Shown: positions 25,598-35,398, counted from the first letter of the stretch. The stretch is 64,000 bases of DNA from Sulfurospirillum cavolei (GCF_001548055.1 NZ_AP014724.1:2634324-2698323); one strand, 5' to 3'. A program made the numbers and translations. The notes: generated by a model from the sequence alone, not told the origin.

Positions 25598-26596
25598 ATG
25601 AGTACAGTCAGCTACAAAGACGCCGGTGTCGACATCGATGCGGGAAACCAGTTTGTAGAAAATATCAAACCCATCGTAAAATCAACGTTTGACCGCAACG
25701 TGATCGGCGGAATCGGCTCTTTTGCCGGCGCGTACGAACTTCCTTCAGGCTATCGACAACCCGTCATTCTAGGTGCAACCGACGGTGTGGGTACTAAGCT
25801 TAAATTGGCTATCGATTCGGGTATTTACGATACGGTCGGTATCGATCTCGTCGCGATGTGTGCCAACGACCTTATTTGCAACTTCGGAACACCGCTTTTC
25901 TTTTTGGATTATTACGCGATGAGTAAACTCGAGATCGACGCATCGGTCAGCATCGTTAAAGGTATCGCCGAAGGTTGTCTCCAAGCCGAATGCTCTCTCA
26001 TCGGCGGTGAAACGGCGGAAATGCCCGGAATGTACCACGGTAAAGATTTTGATCTTGCCGGATTTGCGGTCGGAATTGCCGAAAAAGACGAGATGAATCG
26101 TTTGCCGCATGTGAAAGCGGGCGATATTTTAATTGCACTTCCCAGCTCGGGTGTGCATTCCAACGGTTTTTCCTTGGTAAGAAAGCTCTTTTTTGATAAA
26201 CTCGGTTATACGTTCGAAACGGAATTTAACGGTAAAGCGTTGATTGAAACGCTTTTAACGCCGACACGCCTCTACGTCAAACTTTTTAAAGCACTCAAAT
26301 CGCACATTAACGCTTTGGCGCATATTACCGGCGGCGGTATCGTCGAAAACCTTCCGCGCGTTCTTCCCGAAGGCTTGCAAGCACATGTCTACATGTCAAA
26401 AATCAAAACATTGCCGATTTTTGATTTTATGAGCCGATACGTCGACGAAAGCGAAATGCACCGAACGTTCAATATGGGTGTAGGTATGATCTTGGTCGTG
26501 AGCCCCGAAAACGTCGATACGGTCTTAAACAACAGCGACGGCTATGTGATCGGCGAACTTAAAACCGGCACGCGATGTGCACTTATGCTTCCATGA
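25598..26596 (+). CDS. purM: Phosphoribosylformylglycinamidine cyclo-ligase
   Basis: 332 residues from the ATG at 25598 (AAAGG 8 bases upstream); longer readings lack a site. It closes the imidazole ring of AIR in purine synthesis. Family motifs: YKDAGVDIDAGNQFV at the start, LGATDGVGTKLKLA, LIGGETAEMPGMYH and AHITGGGIVENLPRVL. The stop overlaps the ATG of the next gene (ATGA), a tight coupling with the YdcF-like protein that is probably incidental in function. Confidence 0.96.
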   Translation: MSTVSYKDAGVDIDAGNQFVENIKPIVKSTFDRNVIGGIGSFAGAYELPSGYRQPVILGATDGVGTKLKLAIDSGIYDTVGIDLVAMCANDLICNFGTPLFFLDYYAMSKLEIDASVSIVKGIAEGCLQAECSLIGGETAEMPGMYHGKDFDLAGFAVGIAEKDEMNRLPHVKAGDILIALPSSGVHSNGFSLVRKLFFDKLGYTFETEFNGKALIETLLTPTRLYVKLFKALKSHINALAHITGGGIVENLPRVLPEGLQAHVYMSKIKTLPIFDFMSRYVDESEMHRTFNMGVGMILVVSPENVDTVLNNSDGYVIGELKTGTRCALMLP

Positions 26597-27378
26597 GCAG
26601 CGTTTATATCGTTTCTAAACTCTTTACGTACCTGTTTTTGCCGCCGGGTATTTTTGCTCTCCTTTTTGTCGGCGTAGCGTTTTTCGTCAAACGCTTTCGC
26701 CTTTTTTTCTTTGCCAACGGTATTATTCTATATTTTTTAAGCACGCCTTACGTTGCCGATTGGCTTTTAACGCCTTTGGAAGCACCTTACAATACCTCCG
26801 TCGAAAAAAGAGCCGTAGATGCGGTTATCGTACTGGGAGGAGGGCATACGCAAGGCGTTGCCAACCTACCGCTTAGCAGCGACGCTTATAAACGTATGAT
26901 GTGGGGGCTTATGGTTGCCAAATCCAACAACCTTCCGCTCCTATTTAGCGGCGGCGGCAATCAAAAAGAGTATCTGGAAAGCGATGCTTTTTTGGATAGC
27001 CTTAAAGAGATCAAATCGTATCTCGACATCCAACCGCCAAGTTCCAAAAGCCTTGCTAGCAAAGAATTTTCTTTACATGTAGAAGATAAAAGCATCGATA
27101 CCTACCAAAATGCGCTCTTTAGCAAACAGGCTTTTCAAGCGGTAGGTATCTCTGAGCCGACCGTTTATCTGGTAACTTCGGCGTATCATATGAGGCGTGC
27201 CGTGATGCTTTACGAGCATTTCGGTTTCCACGTGATTCCTGCGGCAACCAATTTTAAAATTAACCATCGAGCCCGAGATATGTGGGATTATTTTCCCAAT
27301 GCGCATGCTTTTTATAAAAGCTTCATTGCACTCCATGAATATGCCGGATTGCTCAGCTTGAAAATCAGAGGCATTTAA
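26593..27378 (+). CDS. YdcF/ElyC-family membrane protein (DUF218)
   Basis: 261 residues. Two N-terminal membrane helices (about residues 8-60) precede a DUF218 domain with DAVIVLGGGHTQG, PLLFSGGG, SIDTYQNA and VTSAYHMRRAVMLYE, the core pattern of ElyC/SanA/YdcF proteins. Members act at the cytoplasmic membrane in envelope (lipid carrier/peptidoglycan) homeostasis, but the reaction is not established. The ATG lies within the purM stop (ATGA). It converges on fhlX with a 3-base gap. Confidence 0.85.
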   Translation: MSSVYIVSKLFTYLFLPPGIFALLFVGVAFFVKRFRLFFFANGIILYFLSTPYVADWLLTPLEAPYNTSVEKRAVDAVIVLGGGHTQGVANLPLSSDAYKRMMWGLMVAKSNNLPLLFSGGGNQKEYLESDAFLDSLKEIKSYLDIQPPSSKSLASKEFSLHVEDKSIDTYQNALFSKQAFQAVGISEPTVYLVTSAYHMRRAVMLYEHFGFHVIPAATNFKINHRARDMWDYFPNAHAFYKSFIALHEYAGLLSLKIRGI

Positions 27379-27381
27379 GCG

Positions 27382-27660
27382 TTATTTACGTTTATCGTTC
27401 GTAATTTTATAAATAAAACTAAAGACTTCCGCCACGGCTTTATAGAGCATCGGCGGAATCTCTTTATTGATTTCTATCTTCGAGAGCAACTCGACCAAAT
27501 CAGCGTCTTTTTTAATAAGAATATCGTGTTCTTTTGCAAGTTTGATAATATGCTCTGCAACATTTCCTTTACCGGAAGCGACGACTTTAGGAGCGTTATG
27601 CTTTTCGCGTTCGTACTTGAGTGCGACGGCTTTTTGAATTTTCGGCTTTGGATCGTTCAT
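27382..27660 (-). CDS. fhlX: FlhB C-terminal-domain homologue (FhlX type)
   Basis: 92 residues resembling only the cytoplasmic C-terminal domain of the flagellar export switch protein FlhB: KAVALKYEREKHNAPKVVASGKGNVAEHI and a final PPMLYKAVAEVFSFIYKI. The NPTH autocleavage motif of FlhB is absent. Such stand-alone copies in Helicobacter and Campylobacter can partly replace the cleaved FlhB domain in substrate switching. Its start overlaps the stop of the FliK-like gene (ATGA type), so it is paired with a hook-length-control-like protein. Confidence 0.85.
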   Translation of the reverse strand: MNDPKPKIQKAVALKYEREKHNAPKVVASGKGNVAEHIIKLAKEHDILIKKDADLVELLSKIEINKEIPPMLYKAVAEVFSFIYKITNDKRK

Positions 27661-29489
27661 ATTTTTAGGTTAATCCCGAATTCAATTTGCTCACCGCTAA
27701 AATAATCGTTTTTAACGGCTGAAACATCTTTGTATTCCAACATTTTTATCATACCCGTTATCAACCCGACTTCATTCAAAGCTCGTTTGAGTTTTGGAAG
27801 TTGATCGCCGATTTTCTTTTTGAGCTCGCTTTTTTGTACGGCAACGTTCATATCTACGTATTTATCGTTCGATAGAACCAACATCATATTGATTTTACCG
27901 TAATATTCCAAATCCAGATCGATTTGGCAATGAAAGCTCTCTTGCGTACTTTGTTTCATCATCATAGAGCCGTTTTTCATCCCTTCCCAACTAAAAGGAA
28001 TATACACGTGCGTCGAACTGCTTACGTAAGAAAAGAGCTGATGGTATTCGATTTGCGTTAACAGGCGATTTGTAATTTCATATGCTTCTTTATTCTGAGG
28101 CGACGTCGCAAACGCTTCGTTGAGCTTCGTTAAGACCCCTTTTATATCACTCAAGAGTTCTACGTCGCTTGGATCGAGTTGGAGTTTTTGCGCCAATGTT
28201 TTACCGACGAAGAGTTCCGGCTTAATCAACGCGTGAATCGTCTGATCCAACGTACTGCTTTTGGCGTTAAACTCGGCTTGACGTACGGTCTGAGGATCGA
28301 TCACTTCGATTTGCTGTTTAATACGATTGGCAAGCATTTTTAAAGCTTCTTCAACGCTTTGAGGCATTGCGGAAGAGGAGGGCAGAGGCATCGCCGTAAC
28401 CGAGGAATTTTGTACCGAAGAAGCTATGACCTCTTGATCGCTCATCGGCTCCTCTACCGTATGCTTTTGAAGTAATGCACCTTCTTGCATTGCCGATACG
28501 GGAGTTTTCGGCATAGACATCGTATTTGCGGCATCCAGGAGTGAAGATTTGGGCGACTTGACGATTTCTTGGAGAAAGTTTCCTTTCAGAAGTAATTCAT
28601 CGATCTGAGGCTCAAGATCGTTTAAACCGAGCACGCTTAAATTTTCTTTGAGCTGTTCTACTAAAACTTGGACTTGCGTATTAAAATGTTCCTCGACTTT
28701 CATCGATGCGGGATAATTTTCGACTTTAGACGCAATTAAATCGGTTTGTTTGATTGCATATTCAAGCTTTTGCACCGTTTGATACGCTTCTTTAAACATA
28801 GAAGGCTCTGCTAAGACTTGCTTAACGCCTTGCCGAAAAAGATCGAGTAGGGTTTTTAGGTTACCTTGCGCCTCTTTAGATGAGAGATCCTGTGACGTCG
28901 CCAATAAATCCAAAACGGCAGAGATCTCTTTGGTAATCGGCGACGATTGAAGCAACGGCGTGTCTAAATGCGTTTGAATATGCGTACGAAGTGCCTCCAA
29001 CGTATCCGATGCGCCTTGTATCTTAAGCGTGTTTGCCAATTTCGATTCAAAGAAAATACCGGAATTTTGTATTTGCGTTTGGAGCATCTTCGTATCGATT
29101 TGATCGATATTTTTTGTAAACAATTGCAATAAAGCCATCGGTTGAGCTATCGTAGAATCGAGCTTAACCGTTGTCGTTAAGGTTTTAATATCATCGGCAA
29201 AATTACCCATATTTTTAAAAAGTTGGCTCTTTTGTAAAACCTCATAAATTGCACTTTTCGATTTTGCCTCGCTGATCGCACTTCCTAGAAGTTGTGCTAC
29301 AACCTCTTTTGCATCACTCGGCGTTTTCGCATACGCTGTTTTTTCGCTACTTAGTTCTAACGGTAATTGCGCACTTTTTTGTATAAGCGCATCGGCTTGC
29401 CGTGTGAGTGTCTCTTTAGTCTCAAGCGACGTTTTCGTATCGAGCGTTTGCAGTTGATTGGCAAGAAGCGAAGCCGTATTGACGTCCAT
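27657..29489 (-). CDS. FliK-like (hook-length control-like) protein
   Basis: 610 residues. A long, Ser/Thr/Gln/Lys-rich, low-complexity N-terminal two thirds with many short helices is followed by a compact C-terminal domain (about residues 490-610: FHCQIDLDLEYYGKINMMLV and YVDMNVAVQKSELKKKIGD). That domain resembles the FliK-type Flg_hook domain. It is co-translated with fhlX. The equivalent Campylobacter jejuni pair is Cj0849c/Cj0848c as I recall. A second, more typical fliK lies at 55399, so this one may have a distinct export or switching role. No signal peptide is present, as expected for a flagellar-export substrate. Confidence 0.65.
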   Translation of the reverse strand: MDVNTASLLANQLQTLDTKTSLETKETLTRQADALIQKSAQLPLELSSEKTAYAKTPSDAKEVVAQLLGSAISEAKSKSAIYEVLQKSQLFKNMGNFADDIKTLTTTVKLDSTIAQPMALLQLFTKNIDQIDTKMLQTQIQNSGIFFESKLANTLKIQGASDTLEALRTHIQTHLDTPLLQSSPITKEISAVLDLLATSQDLSSKEAQGNLKTLLDLFRQGVKQVLAEPSMFKEAYQTVQKLEYAIKQTDLIASKVENYPASMKVEEHFNTQVQVLVEQLKENLSVLGLNDLEPQIDELLLKGNFLQEIVKSPKSSLLDAANTMSMPKTPVSAMQEGALLQKHTVEEPMSDQEVIASSVQNSSVTAMPLPSSSAMPQSVEEALKMLANRIKQQIEVIDPQTVRQAEFNAKSSTLDQTIHALIKPELFVGKTLAQKLQLDPSDVELLSDIKGVLTKLNEAFATSPQNKEAYEITNRLLTQIEYHQLFSYVSSSTHVYIPFSWEGMKNGSMMMKQSTQESFHCQIDLDLEYYGKINMMLVLSNDKYVDMNVAVQKSELKKKIGDQLPKLKRALNEVGLITGMIKMLEYKDVSAVKNDYFSGEQIEFGINLKI

Positions 29490-29523
29490 AATGCATCACC
29501 TTATAGGGTAAATAATTCGTATG

Positions 29524-30717
29524 TTAACGGTGAACCGATTTGATTTTTTCCAACCACTCGTTTAAAGTCTTTTCAAACCCTATCGGCAAATTTCGATAAA
29601 AATGAAGCGGTTTTTCACTGTAGCTTTGCTCGACCCAACCGCCGAAATCGTGCGGATACAAATACCCTTTAGGTGAAGGACTTTTAAGATGTTCCGGAAC
29701 CGTTAACGCCTTTTCGTTTTTGACATACGATAACGCATCGTTAATCGCCTGATAGGCACTGTTCGATTTAGGACTACATGCAAGGTAGATCAAGCATTGC
29801 GATAAAATAATACGCGCCTCGGGATAACCGATCTTACTCACGGCCGTTAGCGTACTGGCAGCGAGATTTAAAGCGTTAGGATTAGCGTTACCAATATCTT
29901 CGCTTGCAAGAATGATCAATCTCCGCGCAATAAAGTCGGGACTTTCCCCGCCGTCTATTAAACGTGCTAGATAATAAAGTGCCGCATCGACGTCTGAACC
30001 TCTCACGCTTTTAATCATAGCACTAATGAGATTATAATGTGTGTTATCTGAGCTCACGCCGTCTTTGAGCGCACTCGGTCGCAACGATTTTAGCGTTTCA
30101 AGGCTGACATGTAAATCGACTTTCAGTGCAAATTCCAAAAGGTTTAAAAGCGATCTGCTATCGCCGGCACTGGAACTTACGAGGTAATTCAACGCATCTT
30201 CGTCAATCGTACATGTCACGACATTTCGTACGCGCTCGACGATAGCACACAAATCCGATTCTTCTAACGGATAAAACTCAAATAACATCATCCGTGAGCG
30301 AATACCCGAGCTTAGGACGAAGTATGGATTTTCGGTTGATGCTCCGATAAGAATCATCTCGTGATTCTCCATCGGCAATAACAAAACCTCTTGCTGTGTT
30401 TTAGAAAGACGATGAATTTCATCGATAAAAATTAACGGTTTTTGCAAAGCGTTTTTATACTGTGAAAGAATTTTACGAATCTCTTCGACTTTAATACTGG
30501 TGGCGTCGAGCTCAAAAAAAGGCAAATCCAACTCATTCGCGACGATACGCGCTAAGGTCGTTTTCCCTACTCCTGCCGGACCGAAGAAGAGAGCATGGCT
30601 CATCGATCCTGCTTTTAACAGTTTGAAAAAAGGGCTGTTTTTTGCACTTAAGTGTTTTTGTCCGGCTAACTCTTCAATGCGTTTCGGGCGAAAGAAGAGG
30701 GCAAAGTTATTGATCAT
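29524..30717 (-). CDS. rarA: Replication-associated recombination protein RarA (MgsA)
   Basis: 397 residues; slightly shorter than the usual 430-450. AAA+ ATPase of the clamp-loader group: FRPKRIEELAGQKHL, Walker A GPAGVGKTTLA, Walker B PLIFIDEIHR, sensor region GASTENPYF, then the RarA-specific tetramerisation part with DYPEAR-like GYPEARIILSQCLIYLA and the C-terminal YLYPHDFGGWVEQSY. It acts at stalled replication forks. The gene overlaps the upstream pseudouridine synthase gene by 11 bases and belongs to the rsmA-rnj-kpsF unit. Confidence 0.95.
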   Translation of the reverse strand: MINNFALFFRPKRIEELAGQKHLSAKNSPFFKLLKAGSMSHALFFGPAGVGKTTLARIVANELDLPFFELDATSIKVEEIRKILSQYKNALQKPLIFIDEIHRLSKTQQEVLLLPMENHEMILIGASTENPYFVLSSGIRSRMMLFEFYPLEESDLCAIVERVRNVVTCTIDEDALNYLVSSSAGDSRSLLNLLEFALKVDLHVSLETLKSLRPSALKDGVSSDNTHYNLISAMIKSVRGSDVDAALYYLARLIDGGESPDFIARRLIILASEDIGNANPNALNLAASTLTAVSKIGYPEARIILSQCLIYLACSPKSNSAYQAINDALSYVKNEKALTVPEHLKSPSPKGYLYPHDFGGWVEQSYSEKPLHFYRNLPIGFEKTLNEWLEKIKSVHR

Positions 30718-31498
30718 CGCCCTTGGTATCCTGTTTCACGTATTCAAGATAATCGCGTAAAGCATTATACTCGCTTGCATTAAAAAAACGATGTTTTCCC
30801 GGCTTCAACGTTCCTAAGTCGACTTTGCCGTAACTCACGCGTTTGAGATCTACGACATCCACGTCGAAATATCCGAAAAAGCGTCTCAGTTCTCTGTTTT
30901 TTCCTTCGTTAATCGTCACTTTAAGCGTCGAAAACGTCGGCGAATTTTTAATAATACGATACGCTAAAAACGGCGCAAACTCCATGGAATGAATCTCACT
31001 CTTGGCATGCCCGCCTTTTCGAGCATCGTCCAATTTCAATCCCTCTTGCATCGCTTTTTCCATCGCTAACGTAATCGCTCCGTTGATTTTAACGTAATAA
31101 ACCCGCTCCAAATCGCCGTGCATTAACGCCGAAACCACGGTAGGAGAATCACACAGAAGCAAAAGTCCTTCACTGGCAAAATCAAGTCTTCCGACGCTTA
31201 AATAATGCCCGAATTTCGACGGAAGCGAATCATAAACCGTCTTGCGTCCGCGATCGTCTTTTTTACTTACCAATTCACCTTTGGGTTTATGGTATACGAT
31301 AACCGAATAGCCGTGCTTTTCAAAAAGCGCATTACCTTTAATTTCAATCTTGTTTTTAAAGCTCACTTGCATCGAAAGATCGTCTACGACTTTACCGTCA
31401 ACTTTTACTAAGCCGTCTTTGATCAATTGATCTGCTTCGCGTCGCGAGTAGTGCGTGTTGTGGGAAATCATCTTATTGAGTCGCATTAATTCTATCAT
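30707..31498 (-). CDS. RsuA/RluB-family pseudouridine synthase
   Basis: 263 residues. An N-terminal S4 RNA-binding domain (MRLNKMISHNTHYSRREADQ, residues 5-60) precedes the catalytic domain with VGRLDFASEGLLLLCDSP, whose Asp is the nucleophile, and NEGKNRELRRFFG. It isomerises a uridine in 16S or 23S rRNA; the site cannot be told apart by eye (RluB-like is my preference). The ATG overlaps the kpsF stop (ATGA), and the 3' end overlaps rarA. Confidence 0.92.
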   Translation of the reverse strand: MIELMRLNKMISHNTHYSRREADQLIKDGLVKVDGKVVDDLSMQVSFKNKIEIKGNALFEKHGYSVIVYHKPKGELVSKKDDRGRKTVYDSLPSKFGHYLSVGRLDFASEGLLLLCDSPTVVSALMHGDLERVYYVKINGAITLAMEKAMQEGLKLDDARKGGHAKSEIHSMEFAPFLAYRIIKNSPTFSTLKVTINEGKNRELRRFFGYFDVDVVDLKRVSYGKVDLGTLKPGKHRFFNASEYNALRDYLEYVKQDTKGDDQ

Positions 31499-32460
31499 TT
31501 TATCCCCGCTTCTACCAATTGGTGAATGTGCAATACGCCCTCTAGCTTACCTTGTTTATCGGTAATCGCAAGCAATTGTATTTTGTATTTTTCGATCAAT
31601 GCCAACGCATCGCTTGCAAGGATCGCCGCATCGTCGATCGTTTTAGGCTGCTTCGTTGCATATTCGTACGCATACGCATCCATACGGAAATCGTCTCGCA
31701 TTAAAGCACGTCGTAAATCACCGTCGCTTAAAACGGCTAACAACGTATGGTCGCAATCCGTAATCAGTACATTGCCTAGACGTCCTTCGCTCATAGCAAT
31801 AATCGCCTCTTTCAATTTTGTTTTTTCAGAAATAACGGGTAACTCACTCGTGAGCATCAAATCTTTCACTTTGACAAACAAACGTTTGCCGAGACTTCCG
31901 CCCGGATGAAACGACGCAAAATCCTCTTTTTTAAAATTTTTCTGTTTCATAAGGCAAACGGCTAACGCATCTCCTAGCGCTAACGTCAGCGTTGTCGAAC
32001 ATGTAGGAGCGGCATCGAGAGGACATGCTTCTTTTTCGATGTGTAATGGGATAAAAATATCGCTGTAACGTCCCAATGACGACTCTTTTGAGCGCGCCAT
32101 ACCGATCAGGGGAATTTCGAAACGTTTGATATGCGGCAAAATTTTAATCAATTCTTCACTCTCACCGCTATAACTGATGGCTAACACGGCATCTTCTTTA
32201 CCGATCATACCCAAATCTCCATGCATGGCTTCGGTCGGATGTAAAAAGAAACTGCTCGTTCCCGTACTCGCAAGTGTTGCGGCAATTTTTGCACCGATCA
32301 ATCCACTTTTTCCAACCCCCGTTACGATCAGCTTTCCTTTAATCTTCGCTATCGCAGACGTTGCTTCATTGATCTCTGTCCCGATATGCGCGGCCGTGTT
32401 TAAAAGCTCTTTGGCTTCCAATTCTAATACTTCTTTGGCTATCGCTTGAAAATCTTGCAT
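31495..32460 (-). CDS. kpsF: Arabinose-5-phosphate isomerase (KpsF/KdsD)
   Basis: 321 residues. It interconverts ribulose-5-phosphate and arabinose-5-phosphate, the first step to KDO of lipopolysaccharide. The SIS domain carries GVGKSGLIGAKIAATLASTG and LHPTEAMHGDLGMI plus SYSGES-like ISYSGESEEL. Two CBS repeats follow (from about residue 200: VKDLMLTSELPVISEKTKL). It lies between rnj and the pseudouridine synthase, an order shared with other Campylobacterota. Confidence 0.94.
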   Translation of the reverse strand: MQDFQAIAKEVLELEAKELLNTAAHIGTEINEATSAIAKIKGKLIVTGVGKSGLIGAKIAATLASTGTSSFFLHPTEAMHGDLGMIGKEDAVLAISYSGESEELIKILPHIKRFEIPLIGMARSKESSLGRYSDIFIPLHIEKEACPLDAAPTCSTTLTLALGDALAVCLMKQKNFKKEDFASFHPGGSLGKRLFVKVKDLMLTSELPVISEKTKLKEAIIAMSEGRLGNVLITDCDHTLLAVLSDGDLRRALMRDDFRMDAYAYEYATKQPKTIDDAAILASDALALIEKYKIQLLAITDKQGKLEGVLHIHQLVEAGIK

Positions 32461-32468
32461 CGGCGATC

Positions 32469-34475
32469 CTACATCATGAAAATCGTCGGAACGATTGTCG
32501 GGTATTTTTTCATCTGGCGATAGATATGTTTGCGAACGACTTGTCGTACTTCGTTTTCAAGGGCGCGCGCATTTTCCAGTAGCTCTTTTTTGGCATTGGC
32601 AATAAATTGATCGATCACACCTTCCATCTCTATCGAGAAAGCTTTATCGTCTTTATCCGGCACAAGTCCGTAACTGATAATTTTCGGCTTTGCAATCAGT
32701 TTGTGCTCGCTTTTATCGATTTGAATGACGAGCATCACGAGTCCGGCTTCCGCTAACTTTTGTCGATCGATAACGACATCATCGGCAATTTGCTCATTGA
32801 CTTGGTTATCGATAAAGACCTTACCCGTTTTAATCGTTTTGATTTTTTTCATATATTTGCCGCACAATTCCACTTGATCGCCGTCACTCATCAAATAGAT
32901 ATTACGCTCCGGAATACCGCATTGCATTGCCGTTTCTTTGTGTTTGGTAATATGATTGTATTCGCCGTGAACCGGAAGGAAAAACTTCGGTTTGACCAAG
33001 CGGAGAATCAATTTTTGCTCTTCTTGCGCAGCATGTCCGCTCACGTGAATTTCGCTAAAATCTTGGTATGCTACGTTTGCACCGCTTTTTAATAAAAAGT
33101 TTAACACCTTAGAGACGCTGCCTTCGTTACCGGGAATCGCTTTAGCGGAGATAATAATTTGATCGGTCGGTTTAATCTTTACATGTCGATGTTCATCCGT
33201 CGCCATACGATACAAGGCACTCATCGTCTCGCCTTGGCTTCCCGTCGTAACGATTAAAACGTCTTTATCGTTATGCTTATTCACTTCATGCGGATCGATA
33301 AAAATACTTTTATCCAACTGAATATACCCTAAATCAATCGCGGTAAAGAGGTTTCGTTCCATCGATCTTCCGATCACGCAGACTTTACGTCCGTATTTTA
33401 AACCGTAATCAATTGCTTGATAAACCCTATGGATATTCGATGAGAAGGTAGACATAATCACCCGTCCCTTGGACTTTGCAAAGATAGAATCAAATGTTTT
33501 CCCGACCGTACTCTCGCTACGCGTAATACCTTCTTTATAAGAGTTGGTACTATCGCTCATTAAGCACAATACGCCTTTTTCGCCGTATGCCGCAAAACGG
33601 TTCAAATCGGTTACATACCCGTCAATCGGAGTATGATCGATTTTAAAGTCTCCCGTATGAATAATCGTTCCGGCTTCTGTCGTAATTGCCAATGCGGAAG
33701 CGTCGATAATCGAGTGCGTAATATGGATCCATTCGATTTCGAATTCGCCGATTTTATAGAGTTTACGCTTTTCGACCGGACGAAAATACTTCTTATACGC
33801 TTTTAAACCGTGTTCGTCAAATTTGTTTGAAATCATTCCCAACGGCAACGGCGTTGCGTAAAGTGGAAACTGCATCTCTTTAAAAAGATACGATATGGCT
33901 CCGATATGATCTTCGTGCGCATGTGAAATAATAATTCCGGCTATTTTTTTCTTAATTTGTCTCAAATAACTAAAATCGGGTACCAAAATATCTACGCCGT
34001 GCATATCTTCACTGGGAAAACTCATACCGACATCCAGTACGATTGCTGAAGTGTCGGTCTCAAAGACGCAAATATTGCCGCCGATTTCGCCGAGGCCTCC
34101 CAACGGAGTGATTTTGATCTTTCCTTTGGAGTTTTGCTCAACGATAGAGGCTTTATTCAAGCGCTCTTTGTGCATTTTTTGATTTGCTTCAATCGCTTTT
34201 TTTATATCGCGCTGCCACGGTTCGTTACCGTCGATCGAAGGCGTTTGCGTTTTCGCTTTATTACGTCTACGGTTATTGGTCTTCGGTTTGCTCTCGCCGA
34301 CATTCGGCTGTGCGCTACCATTTTCGGTTTGCTCTACTGCCGTTTGGTCTTGCCCTGAATGCGGTTGCGCCGCTTTCGATTTCGAACGTCGTCGTCTGTT
34401 TTTATTGGGTTTTGGCGGCGTTGCCGCATTGGATTGTTCGTTATTCGTGGATGGAATCTCGTTTTCTTGCATCAT
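32469..34475 (-). CDS. rnj: Ribonuclease J
   Basis: 668 residues. The first about 130 are a low-complexity, Asn/Gln/Lys/Arg-rich extension (with NKNRRRRSKSK and NNRRRNKAK), followed by the metallo-beta-lactamase/beta-CASP core. Core motifs: SHAHEDHIGAI (metal site), HTGDFKIDHTPI, SDSTNSYKEG and VHVSGHAAQEE-like IHVSGHAAQEEQKL. RNase J is the main 5'-3' exonuclease and endonuclease in these bacteria. The long N-terminal extension is known from Helicobacter pylori RNase J, which works with the RhpA helicase. The 5' end overlaps rsmA by 35 bases. Confidence 0.95.
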   Translation of the reverse strand: MMQENEIPSTNNEQSNAATPPKPNKNRRRRSKSKAAQPHSGQDQTAVEQTENGSAQPNVGESKPKTNNRRRNKAKTQTPSIDGNEPWQRDIKKAIEANQKMHKERLNKASIVEQNSKGKIKITPLGGLGEIGGNICVFETDTSAIVLDVGMSFPSEDMHGVDILVPDFSYLRQIKKKIAGIIISHAHEDHIGAISYLFKEMQFPLYATPLPLGMISNKFDEHGLKAYKKYFRPVEKRKLYKIGEFEIEWIHITHSIIDASALAITTEAGTIIHTGDFKIDHTPIDGYVTDLNRFAAYGEKGVLCLMSDSTNSYKEGITRSESTVGKTFDSIFAKSKGRVIMSTFSSNIHRVYQAIDYGLKYGRKVCVIGRSMERNLFTAIDLGYIQLDKSIFIDPHEVNKHNDKDVLIVTTGSQGETMSALYRMATDEHRHVKIKPTDQIIISAKAIPGNEGSVSKVLNFLLKSGANVAYQDFSEIHVSGHAAQEEQKLILRLVKPKFFLPVHGEYNHITKHKETAMQCGIPERNIYLMSDGDQVELCGKYMKKIKTIKTGKVFIDNQVNEQIADDVVIDRQKLAEAGLVMLVIQIDKSEHKLIAKPKIISYGLVPDKDDKAFSIEMEGVIDQFIANAKKELLENARALENEVRQVVRKHIYRQMKKYPTIVPTIFMM

Positions 34476-35283
34476 TCAACCTTAAATGTTTAAATAGTAG
34501 ATGATGAGACGAGACGCTGAGTTCATGAGGTCGAATCGTTACGGGAATAGCATGAATTTGCATCACTTTTTCAACAAATTCTCTATTATATTCACTTGAA
34601 ATATTTTTTAACCACGTTTTACGTGGACTTTGAAAAGAGCATCGCAAATACTTTTTAAATTTTTGCAGAGTCTTTTCGTCTTCAAATATTCCAAGAAATT
34701 TATCCTGTATAAATTCTTGTTTTTTGTCGATTCTCAGAATAGAAGATGTCACTTTCGGTTGCGGCTCAAACGATGTCGGAGCTACGTCAAAAAGCAGTGT
34801 TGCCGTTGCGATACTTTGCGCTAGAATAGCCAAAGAGCTAAACTCTTTCGTTTTCGGTACGGCCGCAAACTTCTCTGCGACTTCCTTTTGCACCATTACC
34901 GTCATTGATCGACAGTAAGGATCTTCTAGAGCGTTCAAAATAATCGTCGTCGCAATGTAATAGGGTAAATTCGCCACTAAATCATAAGGCTCGTTTTGCA
35001 ACGAACCGTTGTTAAACTGATCAAGCACATCGGTATGCACCAATGTTAAGCTTCCCTCTTCTATCTCTTTTGAGAACTTCTCTCTCAAATAAACGCACAA
35101 GTCTTCATCGACCTCATATGCTACTAAAGGCTTTACCTTAAGTAGTTCTTGCGTCAAATCACCTAAGCCAGGTCCTATTTCAATAAGTTTAAACTCATTA
35201 CGGGGCATCGCTTGGATGATTTTGTATAGAATATTTCTATCTTTTAAAAAATTTTGGCCAAATTTCTTCTTCGCCTCTATCAA
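34441..35283 (-). CDS. rsmA: 16S rRNA dimethyladenosine transferase
   Basis: 280 residues. It dimethylates the two adjacent adenosines near the 3' end of 16S rRNA (KsgA). Readable motifs: KKFGQNFLKD at the start, IEIGPGLGDLTQELL for SAM binding, and NLPYYIAT (the catalytic NLPY). The C-terminal end runs 35 bases into rnj in another frame, so translation of rnj probably depends on rsmA. It heads the operon and is divergent from hisF across 149 bases. Confidence 0.96.
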   Translation of the reverse strand: MIEAKKKFGQNFLKDRNILYKIIQAMPRNEFKLIEIGPGLGDLTQELLKVKPLVAYEVDEDLCVYLREKFSKEIEEGSLTLVHTDVLDQFNNGSLQNEPYDLVANLPYYIATTIILNALEDPYCRSMTVMVQKEVAEKFAAVPKTKEFSSLAILAQSIATATLLFDVAPTSFEPQPKVTSSILRIDKKQEFIQDKFLGIFEDEKTLQKFKKYLRCSFQSPRKTWLKNISSEYNREFVEKVMQIHAIPVTIRPHELSVSSHHLLFKHLRLNDARKRDSIHE

Positions 35284-35392
35284 TTTGACTCACTCTTTTT
35301 AAAATTTTATTGATTTTACTCAATTTTTACTTACAAAATTGTTAGGAGCTACAATAAGCAGGTTTTTCAGAAGTTTTTTTCAATACTTTTGC

Positions 35393-35398
35393 TATCAT
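35393..35398 (+). promoter_or_regulatory. Likely promoter -10 of hisF
   Basis: TATCAT, followed by AG, 35 bases before the hisF start. The identical TATCATAG octamer occurs 30 bases before purB (39533), which strengthens both. Confidence 0.4.

Noticed and set aside
27226..27241. TTCCACGTGATT as a parS site in the YdcF-family gene
   Set aside because: Too many mismatches at the outer positions compared with the two exact copies.
33040..33055. CACGTG-containing parS-like sequence in rnj
   Set aside because: Only the central TCACGTGAA matches; flanks disagree, and such cores occur by chance.
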